Program-made: the position numbers and the translations under genes
Shown here: positions 26,546-35,611 of the stretch, in pieces
Numbering within the stretch: the stretch's first letter is position 1
Layout of the letters: the number at the start of each line of letters is the position of its first letter
Notes under the pieces: model-generated
What the model was told of the DNA's origin: nothing
Seen by the model: only the letters and a program-made list of their open reading frames with translations
The model's database searches: none
Origin: Jiulongibacter sp024742395
GTDB taxonomy: Bacteria > Bacteroidota > Bacteroidia > Cytophagales > Spirosomataceae
Length of the DNA: 64,000 bases
Assembly: GCA_965249455.1 (NCBI GenBank)
Contig: OZ252236.1
Coordinates: 2,046,001-2,110,000 of the forward strand
Direction: 5' to 3'

Positions 26546-28165
26546 TTATTTAACCTCAAAAATGCTTATTTCTGAGGGTTCGTAACCAACCCTCATGGCT
26601 GTAGTCTCATATGTTCCGGTTTCAAGGGTCAGCTCATTTTGATAAACCTCCCATCTTTTTTTTCCTGCCTCTCTGTAGGCAATGGAAGCTCCACTGGTCA
26701 TACAACTTATGGTCGTTTTATCTCCGGCCTGATAAACTACCGGTTTGGCCGTATGAGGAGGCTGATCACTGCCATTCCACATGTTTTTTACCAATTCTTT
26801 TTCATCTATAGCTCCCAGGTCTTCAATTTCAGCCAACCATTGGTCCATAACAGCTCTAAATCTTTCTAAAGTCTCCAGGTGTTCAGGGTTATCGGCCAGA
26901 TTATGAAGTTGATAGGGGTCTTCTCTCAGATCATATAATTCTTCTGCAGGTTTCGTTTCTTTAAACCAGAAAAGTTGGTCCTCATTGAGTTCTCCAGCCT
27001 CCTTTTTCTCGAGAATCATTTGCATCATTGGCATATTTTTGCGGTATTCAATGTCCATATAAAGAGGTTTCTCCGGTTGAAAATTCTTCACATACTGATA
27101 CTGCCTGTCCATAGCTGATCTCACCCTGTCATATTCAGAATCCAGTCTGTCTCTTGCACCAAAAATGTATTCATGATCTGTAGGAGACTTATACTCACCC
27201 AAAAAGGCTTTCCCTTGCATGTTTTGTGGCGTTTCGATGCCAGCCAATGACAACATAGTAGGGGCAAAGTCAATCGCATTGATAAATGTATTATCCCTGG
27301 TGCCGGCCTTGATTTTGTTAGGAAATCTGGCAATAAGTGGGATGTGAAGCCCTCTTTTGTAAACTTCTCTTTTATAAAAAGGTAAGCCATCGCCATGGTC
27401 TCCCCAGAAAAATATGATGGTATTTTCCAGTAGGCCGTCTTCTTCCAGTTTGGCGAGTACTTCCCCTATTTGATCATCCAGTTCTGCAAGGTTACTGTAG
27501 TGCCTTGCCACATCTGTTCTTGAGATTTCGTTGTCAGGGTAGTATGGTGGCAACGGAACCTTTGCAGGGTCTGCACGCATCTTATGGTCTGCCCGGGCCC
27601 ATATTTGTGATTCGTGAGTGGTTGTAAAGTTAATAACAGAGAAAAATGGTTGTCCTTCTTCTCTGCCACGCCAATCGGCTGTGTCACTCACTTCGTCCCA
27701 GACCGTTACGGGAGCTTCAAACTGATAATCTGTTTTAATATTATTGGAAGTGTAATATCCTGCAGCCCTCAGGTATTCAGGGAAGAGCTTAACTCCTGCC
27801 GGTGGCACTGAATTATACGATTTAGGAAGCCCTGTTTTTTCAGGATAGGTGCTGTATAAAGTCCGCATATTATGCCCTCCGTTACTAATTTGATACCGAC
27901 CCGTAATTATGGCATTTCTGCTGGGAGCACAGACACCGGCTGAAGTATAGGCATGGTCATACACTACTCCTTCATTCGCTAGTCTATCTAAATTGGGCGT
28001 AGCAACAGTTGAGTCGCCGTAAGCAGCCATTCTTGGGCTTAGGTCTTCTGCAGATATCCAAAGTATATTCGGTCTTGGCGTGAGGTCTTCCAGCGTTTCT
28101 CTTCTGGTACAGCTGGCCAATGTTGCTGAGACCAGAAGGAATATTATATAGTTTCTTTTTCTCAT
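26546..28165 (-). CDS. Sulfatase, N-sulfoglucosamine sulfohydrolase-like, lipoprotein
   Basis: A 539-residue formylglycine-dependent sulfatase with a lipoprotein signal (TLASC, Cys19). The catalytic CAPSR motif (Cys79-Arg83, in GVCAPSRNAIITGRYQ) is converted to formylglycine by anSME or FGE. The metal site includes ISAEDL (Asp41) and a later FFWGDHGDG. The overall form resembles S1_8-type heparan sulfatases, but an exact substrate cannot be set. It is the last gene of an operon with the Gfo/Idh/MocA protein (15 bp away) and a second sulfatase. Confidence 0.9.
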   Translation of the reverse strand: MRKRNYIIFLLVSATLASCTRRETLEDLTPRPNILWISAEDLSPRMAAYGDSTVATPNLDRLANEGVVYDHAYTSAGVCAPSRNAIITGRYQISNGGHNMRTLYSTYPEKTGLPKSYNSVPPAGVKLFPEYLRAAGYYTSNNIKTDYQFEAPVTVWDEVSDTADWRGREEGQPFFSVINFTTTHESQIWARADHKMRADPAKVPLPPYYPDNEISRTDVARHYSNLAELDDQIGEVLAKLEEDGLLENTIIFFWGDHGDGLPFYKREVYKRGLHIPLIARFPNKIKAGTRDNTFINAIDFAPTMLSLAGIETPQNMQGKAFLGEYKSPTDHEYIFGARDRLDSEYDRVRSAMDRQYQYVKNFQPEKPLYMDIEYRKNMPMMQMILEKKEAGELNEDQLFWFKETKPAEELYDLREDPYQLHNLADNPEHLETLERFRAVMDQWLAEIEDLGAIDEKELVKNMWNGSDQPPHTAKPVVYQAGDKTTISCMTSGASIAYREAGKKRWEVYQNELTLETGTYETTAMRVGYEPSEISIFEVK

Positions 28166-28180
28166 AGATTGAGGTAGTTT

Positions 28181-29326
28181 TTAAATTTTAATGGCATTTT
28201 TTTGAGCAATTAGGGCCAGTTCCATGGTCAGAAAACAATGTTCCTGTGTCATAGCTGTTCTGGTTCTGTTTACAACATCGTCTACCATTTGTGGTCCAAA
28301 AGGTAGCTCTACCTGATTGCAATCCATGTGAATGGTTTCTTTGCCATCTACCATGTATAAGTGATTGCCTCCTTTGTGACCTGAAGCTATATCAATATTC
28401 TTTCTGATTTCTATGAATCCTTCAGTACCCAAGATGGTTAGGCGGCCATCTCCCCAAGAATCTAACCCGTCGGGGTTAAACCAGTCTACTCTCACATAGC
28501 CTGAACCGCCGTTACCTCTCACCATTGCATCTCCAAAATCTTCAAAATTAGGGTGCTGCTTATTGTTTATGTTGCCTACTTGAGAAGCCAATATTTCTGC
28601 AGATGTTGAACCCGTGAAGTGTAAGAACTGATCAAATTGATGCGAAGCAATGTCTGTAATAATGCCTCCAAAATATTTTTTATCAAAGAACCATTCTGGT
28701 CTGGACTCTGGTCTCATTCTGTGTGGCCCCAGGCCAATGGTCTGCACAACTTTGCCTATGGCTCCGGCAGCTACTAATTCACTGGCTTTAACCGTTGCTC
28801 TGTTTTCAAAACGCTCAGAGTAAACGATGGCGAAGATTTGATTGGTTTCTTTTTGGGCTTTTTTTACTGCGGCGAGTTGTTTAAGTGAGGTAATGCCCGG
28901 CTTGTCAACCATGTAATCTTTACCGGCTTTCATTACTCGAATTCCTAAGGGGGCTCGGTCTGCAGGTATTCCCGCACTTAGGACCAGCTTAATTTCAGAA
29001 TCATTTAGGATTTCTTCTTCTGATCTTGCTTGTTTGGCAGAAGAGTATCTTTTGCCAAACTCTGCGTTTAGTTCAGCTTCTTTAGCGAAGTAAGACTTTA
29101 ATTCTCCACCCCCTCTTTTGATGGCTTCTGTCATACCATAAATATGGCCGTGATTCATGCCTATTACCGCAAATTTAATTCGGGGTGCCGTCCATAGTTT
29201 GCTTTTTTCAGATTTGGCAACAATACTTTTAGACACTCCATCCATCGGAATTCCCGAGGCCAATAGACCAAGTCCGGCAGTTTTGATAGCAGTGCTTCTA
29301 ATAAAATCTCTTCTTGTATTTTTCAT
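28181..29326 (-). CDS. Tat-exported Gfo/Idh/MocA family oxidoreductase
   Basis: A 381-residue NAD(P)-dependent sugar oxidoreductase-type protein. The N-terminus MKNTRRDFIRSTAIKTAG is a twin-arginine signal, so it folds with its cofactor before export to the periplasm. The Rossmann glycines are altered to VIGMNHGHIYGM. The EKP motif appears as VDKPG (in DYMVDKPGITSL), and the C-terminal alpha/beta domain has GGIITDIASHQFDQFLHF, whose His is the usual catalytic or substrate-binding residue. It lies between two sulfatases in one operon, consistent with processing of sulfated glycans. Confidence 0.9.
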   Translation of the reverse strand: MKNTRRDFIRSTAIKTAGLGLLASGIPMDGVSKSIVAKSEKSKLWTAPRIKFAVIGMNHGHIYGMTEAIKRGGGELKSYFAKEAELNAEFGKRYSSAKQARSEEEILNDSEIKLVLSAGIPADRAPLGIRVMKAGKDYMVDKPGITSLKQLAAVKKAQKETNQIFAIVYSERFENRATVKASELVAAGAIGKVVQTIGLGPHRMRPESRPEWFFDKKYFGGIITDIASHQFDQFLHFTGSTSAEILASQVGNINNKQHPNFEDFGDAMVRGNGGSGYVRVDWFNPDGLDSWGDGRLTILGTEGFIEIRKNIDIASGHKGGNHLYMVDGKETIHMDCNQVELPFGPQMVDDVVNRTRTAMTQEHCFLTMELALIAQKNAIKI

Positions 29327-29347
29327 TATTGAGGTTGAATTGAATAT

Positions 29348-30769
29348 TTATTTTAGTGTTTTTTCAAAGGCAAAATTAAAGTCGGCAGAATACGTATGCT
29401 CCTTTTCCATAATTGCCATTGCCTTTTCTACAATCTCAGGATGCTCAGAGGCAATATTGGTTTCTTCACTCATATCGTTTGAGAGATCATAAAGTTCAAT
29501 GTATGTTTTATCAGGATTATTCACTTCCAGTTTAATGCACTTATAATTGTCCATTCGCACGGCTTGTTTACCACCTTGTTCGTAAAATTCCCAATACAAA
29601 TAGTCATGTTTATTTTGTTCCTTTCCGAGCAAGGTAGGCAGAAATGAAATACCATCTGTTTCTGTAGGCGTAGCGGCTTTGGCTATTTCTTTAAAAGTCT
29701 CTAATACATCGACAAAACCTGAGATGTGATTCGAACGACTATTTTCTTTTATCTTACCTGGCCATCTCGCTATTGTAGGTACCCTGATGCCTCCTTCGTA
29801 CAGGTCTCTTTTTATGCCTCGAAATTCTCCATTGCTGTTAAAAAAGTCAGGGTCTGCACCACCTTCAGCATGAGGGCCATTATCACTGGTAAAAATCACG
29901 AGAGTATTTTCATCTATTCCAAGTTCTTTGAGTTTTGACATAACCAAACCTACTGTTACATCCAGCTCTGTAATCATCGCGGCATGCCTCTTTTGGTTTT
30001 CGGGCCAGTCTTTGTCATTGAATTGCTCATAAGAGGGCACTTCCATACCAGATTCATCAAAATGGTGTGATTCGTTATTCGCATGGGGGACTATTACCGG
30101 AAGATAGAGGAGAAACGGCTTGTTTTGATTTTGCTCAATAAAACTGAGAGCTTTTTCCTGAAATTTATCATTCGAATAAACGGCTTTATTTGTGGAGCGA
30201 CCGCCAATGCCGCCGGCATAACCCGTTTCTATGATTTCTACCACATTACCAAGACTGTCCCTTGTTTCATTTTCATACAAAAATGCCGGATAGTGATTGT
30301 GTGCATGTACCTGATTAAGGTATCCGTAGAAATAGTCAAAACCCTGCTTGTTTGGGGTACCACTGCTTCCTTCTTCTCCAAGCCCCCATTTGCCTACCAA
30401 AGCTGTGGAATAGCCTGCATCTTTTAATACTTCTGCTACAGTAAGGTCTTCTTCTTCTAAGGGAACACGTGCGTTACCTCTCACACGTGCATGGCCATTG
30501 TGCTTTCCTGTCATAAGGGTGCATCTTGAAGGGGCACATACTGTATTGCCGGCATAATGATCTGTCAATAACATGCCTTCTTTTGCCAGGTTATCAATAT
30601 TGGGTGTAGGAATTTTCTCTTGTCCGAATACACCAACATCTCCATAGCCAAGATCATCAGCCATGATATAAATGATGTTCGGTTTTTGAGGATTTTCTTT
30701 TTTTGTGGAGCAGGAAAAAGTCATTAAGCTAGTGCCTAATAGCAGCAGCCAGAGGTAATTTGATTTCAT
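29348..30769 (-). CDS. Arylsulfatase-like sulfatase, lipoprotein
   Basis: A 473-residue sulfatase. ATG at 30769 starts a lipoprotein signal (MTFSC, Cys20); the longer frame to 30823 adds only an unlikely leader. The CAPSRCTLMTGKHNG motif has the formylglycine Cys78. Metal ligands are in IMADDLGYGD and FTSDNGPH. KHNGHARVRGN is typical of S1_16/arylsulfatase A-like enzymes. First gene of the three-gene operon to 26546. No formylglycine-generating anSME is within the window. Confidence 0.92.
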   Translation of the reverse strand: MKSNYLWLLLLGTSLMTFSCSTKKENPQKPNIIYIMADDLGYGDVGVFGQEKIPTPNIDNLAKEGMLLTDHYAGNTVCAPSRCTLMTGKHNGHARVRGNARVPLEEEDLTVAEVLKDAGYSTALVGKWGLGEEGSSGTPNKQGFDYFYGYLNQVHAHNHYPAFLYENETRDSLGNVVEIIETGYAGGIGGRSTNKAVYSNDKFQEKALSFIEQNQNKPFLLYLPVIVPHANNESHHFDESGMEVPSYEQFNDKDWPENQKRHAAMITELDVTVGLVMSKLKELGIDENTLVIFTSDNGPHAEGGADPDFFNSNGEFRGIKRDLYEGGIRVPTIARWPGKIKENSRSNHISGFVDVLETFKEIAKAATPTETDGISFLPTLLGKEQNKHDYLYWEFYEQGGKQAVRMDNYKCIKLEVNNPDKTYIELYDLSNDMSEETNIASEHPEIVEKAMAIMEKEHTYSADFNFAFEKTLK

Positions 30770-30841
30770 AGAGGGTTGTTTTGGCTTACAAGTTAATAAA
30801 GAGATACGAATGCTTTGAACCAAGACTGATTAAAATTACTG

Positions 30842-30849
30842 TATCTTTG
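30842..30849 (+). promoter_or_regulatory. -7 promoter box of rhlE
   Basis: TAtcTTTG followed by C matches TAnnTTTG exactly. The nearest upstream TTTG (30814-30817) is 24 bases away rather than 19. It leaves a leader of about 50 bases that contains the hairpin at 30870-30898. Confidence 0.55.
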
Positions 30850-30869
30850 CACCCGCATAACGAAATGGC

Positions 30870-30898
30870 GTTTCAGAAGAATAGTCGTTTCCTGAAAC
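30870..30898 (+). promoter_or_regulatory. 5' leader hairpin of the RhlE helicase gene
   Basis: GTTTCAG (30870-30876) and CTGAAAC (30892-30898) are perfect complements with a 15-base loop in the transcribed leader, ending 7 bases before the ATG. It could mask the start region at low temperature; this is inferred. Confidence 0.4.
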
Positions 30899-30905
30899 AA
30901 TATAT

Positions 30906-32192
30906 ATGTCATTTGAAAAATTAGGTCTTAACGACCACCTTTTAAAGGCGATTGCCGAAAAAGGGTATACAACGCCATCACCAATACAACAGAAGGCGAT
31001 TCCTCATATTTTACAGCAAAAAGATGTACTGGCTTCTGCTCAGACCGGTACCGGGAAAACAGCAGGTTTTACGCTGCCAATGCTTCATTTGCTTAGTAAA
31101 AGACCTCCGGAAAGAAGGAGGCAAATCAGATCATTGATTTTAACGCCAACCAGAGAGCTGGCCGCTCAGATCTATGATAACGTTAAAGAATATAGCACTC
31201 ATTTAGATATTAGATCTACTGTGATTTTTGGTGGTGTAAACCAAAACCCACAAGTTAGAACCTTGAGACAAGGTGTAGATATACTCATTGCCACACCAGG
31301 CCGTCTGCTTGATTTACATAATCAAAAAGCTCTGTCGCTGTCACATGTTGAGATTTTGGTTCTTGATGAAGCAGATAGAATGCTTGATATGGGATTTCTG
31401 AGAGATATTCGTAAAGTGTTGGACCTGATGCCTAAAAAACGTCAGAATTTACTTTTCTCTGCTACCTTCTCAAAGGAAATCAAAAAACTGGCAGGTAGTT
31501 TCCTTAATCAGCCGGTATTAGTGGAGGCTACGCCGGAAAACACAACGGCGGAGAAAGTCTCACATAAAGTGTATTTCGTGGATCAGCAGCAAAAAACTGA
31601 TGTGCTGATTAAACTAATATCGGAAGGAGATTGGAGCCAGGTTTTGGTTTTTACCAGAACAAAACACAGAGCAAACAGGCTCAGCCAAAAATTGGAAAAG
31701 GAGGGGATCTCTTCAGCAGCCATTCACGGCAATAAAACGCAAAATGCCAGAACGAAGGCATTGAAAGGCTTTAAAGAGAATGAGTTACGAGTTTTGGTGG
31801 CTACTGATATTGCTGCAAGGGGCTTAGATATACCGTTGCTTCCATATGTGATCAATTTTGAGTTGCCCAATGTTGCTGAGGACTATGTTCACAGAATAGG
31901 CCGTACTGGTAGGGCTGGAGAAAGTGGAGATGCCATTTCTTTAGTGAGTGAAGATGAAATGGCCTACCTGAGGGATATTGAAAAGCTTTTGGGTTTAAAG
32001 ATCGACAACGAAACTATTCCGGGTTTTGAGCCTACTGGAAATTCAGTTCCGGAAGACGGTAGATCCAATTCAAGGCCTTTTAACCGTAGATCAAATCAAA
32101 AAGGTGGAAATGCGAAACCTGGTGGAAATAGATCAGGTGGGGGTAGATCAAACAGCGGTGGGCCGCGTAAAGAATTTAAAGGCAGGCGTTAA
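30906..32192 (+). CDS. rhlE: DEAD-box RNA helicase, RhlE type
   Basis: A 428-residue ATP-dependent RNA helicase. All main motifs are intact: Q motif (SPIQQKAIPHI), Walker A SAQTGTGKT, PTRELAAQI, VLDEADRMLDMGF, SAT in LFSATF, HRIGRTGRAG and ARGLD. The C-terminus after about residue 380 is a low-complexity Gly/Arg/Asn/Ser-rich tail typical of RhlE, likely RNA-binding. The four-base leader hairpin and the -7 box suggest temperature or growth-linked control. The stop overlaps that of the convergent TonB receptor by 4 bp. Confidence 0.95.
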   Translation: MSFEKLGLNDHLLKAIAEKGYTTPSPIQQKAIPHILQQKDVLASAQTGTGKTAGFTLPMLHLLSKRPPERRRQIRSLILTPTRELAAQIYDNVKEYSTHLDIRSTVIFGGVNQNPQVRTLRQGVDILIATPGRLLDLHNQKALSLSHVEILVLDEADRMLDMGFLRDIRKVLDLMPKKRQNLLFSATFSKEIKKLAGSFLNQPVLVEATPENTTAEKVSHKVYFVDQQQKTDVLIKLISEGDWSQVLVFTRTKHRANRLSQKLEKEGISSAAIHGNKTQNARTKALKGFKENELRVLVATDIAARGLDIPLLPYVINFELPNVAEDYVHRIGRTGRAGESGDAISLVSEDEMAYLRDIEKLLGLKIDNETIPGFEPTGNSVPEDGRSNSRPFNRRSNQKGGNAKPGGNRSGGGRSNSGGPRKEFKGRR

Positions 32193-34495
32193 TTAAGGCT
32201 CCATCTTAGACCCAGAAATCCTCTTCGGCCTTGATTTGGGGCAAAGACATACGAAGGGTCAAACGTTAATGCATAAGGATTGTTTGGTGTAACCATTGGC
32301 TCACCAAGGCTATTGAATAAGACTTCTTTATCAAATGGGTCAAAACTTCTGGCTATGCTGTTGGAGGGCGGAGTGAAGTTCAAGAGGTTTTTTATTCCAG
32401 CATAGATTTCAAGATTGGGCTTCAGAAGATTGTAGGTGAGTTGAATATTTTGAATGCTCCACCATGGGGAGTTTTCAGGTCTGGGGTCCAGCTCACCTAA
32501 GACAGGCAGCAACATAGGGCTGTATAAGTTTCCCGTGTAATCAATGGTTAGCGGTAAAGTTTGTAAAGGCAAGCTGGCAGACCACGTTCCGTTAAACTTC
32601 TCGGTAAGGAGCGGCCTGCTAACTAATCCATTTTCATGCAGTGTATTAGACATGAGCGTGCCACCAGCCGCAAGTACAAGGCCGTTTTTCATATTGAGGT
32701 CAATATTAGCCGAAAGGCCTTTAGAGATAGCAAAGCCATCTAAATTGTCGTAAATTATTAATTGAGCATTGCTCGTATAGTCCGGAGTTATTCTATTTGT
32801 GAAATAGGTATAAAATGCTGTGAAGTCAAGACCAATGAAGCCTGTATTTGCTGTGATGATCTTTGTCATGTAGTTTAAATTGGCATTGTAGCTTCTTTCC
32901 GGGTTCAAATTTTCACGGATGATTACTTCTCTTGCTCCGGTTAAGGCTGCATGATCTTCTGTGAAAATATTGACTACTCTAAACCCTGTGCCGGCGTTTA
33001 ACCTGATGACACTGACTTTATTCGGAGAATATTTCAAGGCAATTCTTGGCGTGTGAATACCTCCGTGCTTGGGATGATGGTCAAATCTGTAGCCTGAAAG
33101 TAATCTAACCTTATCATTTACTTTAAACTCATCCTGAACAAAAACTCCGGGGAGCAGGTCGTTTTGCGGTGAACTTACATCAAGATTGGTCTCTAAGGCA
33201 GTGGCTGGAGTATTATCGTCATAATAAGTATGCCGTATAGCCATACCAGCCAATAGATTATGTTTTTCGATATTTTTATTCCAAATGAGTTGAGCAAAAC
33301 TTATTTGTTGATCTGCATGAAAAGGTGTGGTGCCGTAGAATGAGTTTTGTTGATGGTTATTGTACGAAAATGCCAATTTGATATCTTCTTTTACCGGAAG
33401 TTCGTACTGGCCTAATACTTCCCATCTTTTCGTGTAGATGCTTTCGGCGTAGATTTCATCGCCGCCTCTAAACTCCGGTTTCCAGTTCATTTCGCCTCCC
33501 CATCTGTCTTCATAGAAATACCTGCCTGCCAGATTGAAAAATTTATTTTTACTATGCTCTACTGACCATTTATGAAATACTGAGACTCTTTTTTGCAAGG
33601 TAACATCAGTGAAATTATCTGCATTGAGATCCTTTGGGTTGGTATAATGGTAATAGTTTAAGCCGGTTAAGGTTTGAATATTTTTACCAATAGCTTGCTT
33701 ATAGCCTAAGTCAAGGTTCATCTCAGCCCATGAAGAGCTCATTGCGTCAACTGAAAATTTTGGTGCTTTTACAGGAGATTTAGTAATGATATTAATTAAA
33801 CCACCCACAGCTTCGCTACCATAAAGTGAAGAAGCCGGACCTTTAACTATTTCAACTCTCTCAATTAAGGAGTTGGGAATTCCGCTAAGCCCATAAACCG
33901 TAGATAGACCACTGACAATCGGCATTCCGTCCAGAAGAACCATTGTATACGGACCTTCGAGTCCATTGATATGAATATCACCTGTATTACAGACATTGCA
34001 GTTTATCTGAGGTCTGACGCCGTTTACATTTTGTAAAGCTTCGAATACATTTGGAGTAGGGTTTCTTTGAAAAAACTTGGGTGTATAGATTTCTACGGGA
34101 ACCGGCGATTCCAATCTGGTAACAGGATTCAGTGTACCAGACACAACAACCTCATCAAAAGCCGTATTTTCATTAGGCAAAATGAAAGTAAAGGTATTCG
34201 TGCCACTTGTGCCACTTGAATTCAGGATAATTTCTTGTCTGATCTTTTTGAATCCAATGGCCGATACTTGTATGTAGAACTTATGAGTAGCAGAGGATAA
34301 CTCAAAAAGACCATCTTCGTTTGCAAGAGCTCCTTTTGTGCTTCCTTCAATACTTACCGAGGCGAAAGGTATTGGAAGTCCGTTCTCTTCAGTTACTAAA
34401 CCAACCATATTGAAACCTTGACCCAGACCCAGACTTGGCATCAAATAATTGATTAAAAATACAATATAAAGAATATTTCGATCCATTGAATTCAT
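32189..34495 (-). CDS. TonB-dependent outer-membrane receptor with regulatory-like domain
   Basis: A 768-residue outer-membrane transporter. After the signal peptide (ends SLGLGQ) comes a CarboxypepD_reg-like domain (VGLVTEENGLPIPFASVSI), then the plug with VEIVKGPASSLYGSEAVGGLI and a 22-stranded barrel. A cysteine motif, NCNVCNTGDIHINGLEGP, lies in the plug and is unusual; it could bind a metal. No FxxDxY TonB box is clear. ATG at 34495 is chosen because the upstream frame begins only at a TTG; 34486 is an alternative. Substrate unknown. Confidence 0.9.
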   Translation of the reverse strand: MNSMDRNILYIVFLINYLMPSLGLGQGFNMVGLVTEENGLPIPFASVSIEGSTKGALANEDGLFELSSATHKFYIQVSAIGFKKIRQEIILNSSGTSGTNTFTFILPNENTAFDEVVVSGTLNPVTRLESPVPVEIYTPKFFQRNPTPNVFEALQNVNGVRPQINCNVCNTGDIHINGLEGPYTMVLLDGMPIVSGLSTVYGLSGIPNSLIERVEIVKGPASSLYGSEAVGGLINIITKSPVKAPKFSVDAMSSSWAEMNLDLGYKQAIGKNIQTLTGLNYYHYTNPKDLNADNFTDVTLQKRVSVFHKWSVEHSKNKFFNLAGRYFYEDRWGGEMNWKPEFRGGDEIYAESIYTKRWEVLGQYELPVKEDIKLAFSYNNHQQNSFYGTTPFHADQQISFAQLIWNKNIEKHNLLAGMAIRHTYYDDNTPATALETNLDVSSPQNDLLPGVFVQDEFKVNDKVRLLSGYRFDHHPKHGGIHTPRIALKYSPNKVSVIRLNAGTGFRVVNIFTEDHAALTGAREVIIRENLNPERSYNANLNYMTKIITANTGFIGLDFTAFYTYFTNRITPDYTSNAQLIIYDNLDGFAISKGLSANIDLNMKNGLVLAAGGTLMSNTLHENGLVSRPLLTEKFNGTWSASLPLQTLPLTIDYTGNLYSPMLLPVLGELDPRPENSPWWSIQNIQLTYNLLKPNLEIYAGIKNLLNFTPPSNSIARSFDPFDKEVLFNSLGEPMVTPNNPYALTFDPSYVFAPNQGRRGFLGLRWSLN

Positions 34496-34504
34496 TTTGC
34501 AATA

Positions 34505-34512
34505 CAAATATA
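34505..34512 (-). promoter_or_regulatory. -7-like box just ahead of the TonB receptor
   Basis: The minus strand reads TAtaTTTG, a -7 match only 10 bases upstream of the ATG at 34495. If used it would give a nearly leaderless mRNA or favour the start at 34486. Confidence 0.35.
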
Positions 34513-34620
34513 AACAAAAATTTAGGTAAGTCTAAAAATAACTTTTGATTGGTGTAATTACTCCTGGGTATTTCAGCTTTGGCACAGCCTTTGAAAGTGT
34601 TTAGTTTTAAATATTATAAT

Positions 34621-35136
34621 ATGAAATACTTAGGCATTGGCACACGGGTGAAACATCCTGAATTTGGAATGGGAGTGGTGCTAAATATTTACTCCACTTA
34701 TTATAAAATTGTATTTGTAGAAGAGGGAGAAGAGCGAATTCCGTTAGATACAGAAATGGAGATTATTGAATACGTAGAGCGGGAGGATGATCTTGTTTCT
34801 ATGTTTGATGTAGAGCAATCTTTAAAGGCAATTCTTCAAAAATACAACGGTCAAACTGAGAATGTACCTTTGGGCGACAGGTGGAAAGGTGGAACAATGA
34901 TTCTTAAACCTGGCGTAGATGGTTTGGCTACCAAAGAATTGCCCATTGAAACTTTCTTTCATAAGATAGTAATGATGAGAGATAAGCTCAGAGTTTTGGA
35001 ACAGAAGGTGAATGCAAGTAGTTTAGACGACGAGGCCAAAGTAGATTGTCAACAGTATATAACAAGATGCTATGGGTCAATGACCTCATTCAATATTCTT
35101 TTCAAAGAAAAAGAGCATCAATTTAGTAGTAAGTAG
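34621..35136 (+). CDS. Uncharacterised protein with CarD/Tudor-like N-terminus (171 aa)
   Basis: ATG at 34621 is preferred over 34579 because the conserved sequence begins MKYLGIGTRVKHPEFGMGVV. The 'G-x-R-V-x-H-P-x-F-G-x-G-V-V' pattern is that of a small SH3-like barrel found at the C-terminus of UvrD/PcrA and in CarD-type proteins, which interact with RNA polymerase or nucleic acid-bound proteins. Residues about 60-171 are helical. No catalytic residues are seen, and it is not the full CarD domain. A cytoplasmic regulatory role is inferred. Confidence 0.7.
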   Translation: MKYLGIGTRVKHPEFGMGVVLNIYSTYYKIVFVEEGEERIPLDTEMEIIEYVEREDDLVSMFDVEQSLKAILQKYNGQTENVPLGDRWKGGTMILKPGVDGLATKELPIETFFHKIVMMRDKLRVLEQKVNASSLDDEAKVDCQQYITRCYGSMTSFNILFKEKEHQFSSK

Positions 35137-35225
35137 AAATTATGAGAAAACTATTCTATAAAATTTAAAGGTCACTATTGGTATTGCATAAATAAATTCA
35201 GATATTTGCAGCCCAATTGAGAGGT

Positions 35226-35240
35226 CGTTTCGGGTAAACG
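35226..35240 (+). promoter_or_regulatory. Leader hairpin upstream of rpmB
   Basis: CGTTT and AAACG form a 5-bp stem with a CGGGT loop 24 bases before the rpmB ATG. It could be part of an autoregulatory ribosomal-protein leader; evidence is thin. Confidence 0.25.
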
Positions 35241-35263
35241 GCAGTAATCTAAACGAAAGAGAT

Positions 35264-35503
35264 ATGTCAAAGGTTTGTCAAATAACTGGAAAGAGAACAA
35301 GAGTTGGTAACAACGTTTCTCATTCAAACAATAGAACTAAACGTAAGTTTTATCCAAATCTTCAGAAAAAGAAGTTTTTCCTGGAGTCTGAGGGTGTATG
35401 GGTAGAACTGAAAGTTTCTACTAAAGCTATGCGTACTATTTCTAAAAAGGGTCTTGAGGCTACTCTGGTACAAGCTGCCAGAAAAGGTACTCTTTCTCTT
35501 TAA
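35264..35503 (+). CDS. rpmB: 50S ribosomal protein L28
   Basis: A 79-residue ribosomal protein. It opens MSKVCQITGKRTRVGNNVSHSNNRTKRKF, the complete L28 signature (longer than 20 residues, so key parts are CQITGKR and VSHSNN), with KVSTKAMRTISKKGLE near the C-terminus. Only one of the zinc-ribbon cysteines of some L28 forms is present. It is monocistronic with its own terminator. Confidence 0.97.
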   Translation: MSKVCQITGKRTRVGNNVSHSNNRTKRKFYPNLQKKKFFLESEGVWVELKVSTKAMRTISKKGLEATLVQAARKGTLSL

Positions 35504-35522
35504 AAAGAAGTAAGATATTCAG

Positions 35523-35554
35523 AAGGGTCTTTCCGCAAGGATTGACCCTTTTTT
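35523..35554 (+). terminator. Intrinsic terminator of rpmB
   Basis: AAGGGTC (35523-35529) pairs with GACCCTT (35544-35550), followed by TTTT. Confidence 0.88.
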
Positions 35555-35611
35555 AGTTTTCTTTCGGCTCATTATTTTTAAATTCGAACTCTCAGGCAAA
35601 ATAAAATATCG

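Noticed and set aside
35226..35240. Riboswitch ahead of rpmB
   Set aside because: Only a 5-bp hairpin is present; no known riboswitch class fits.
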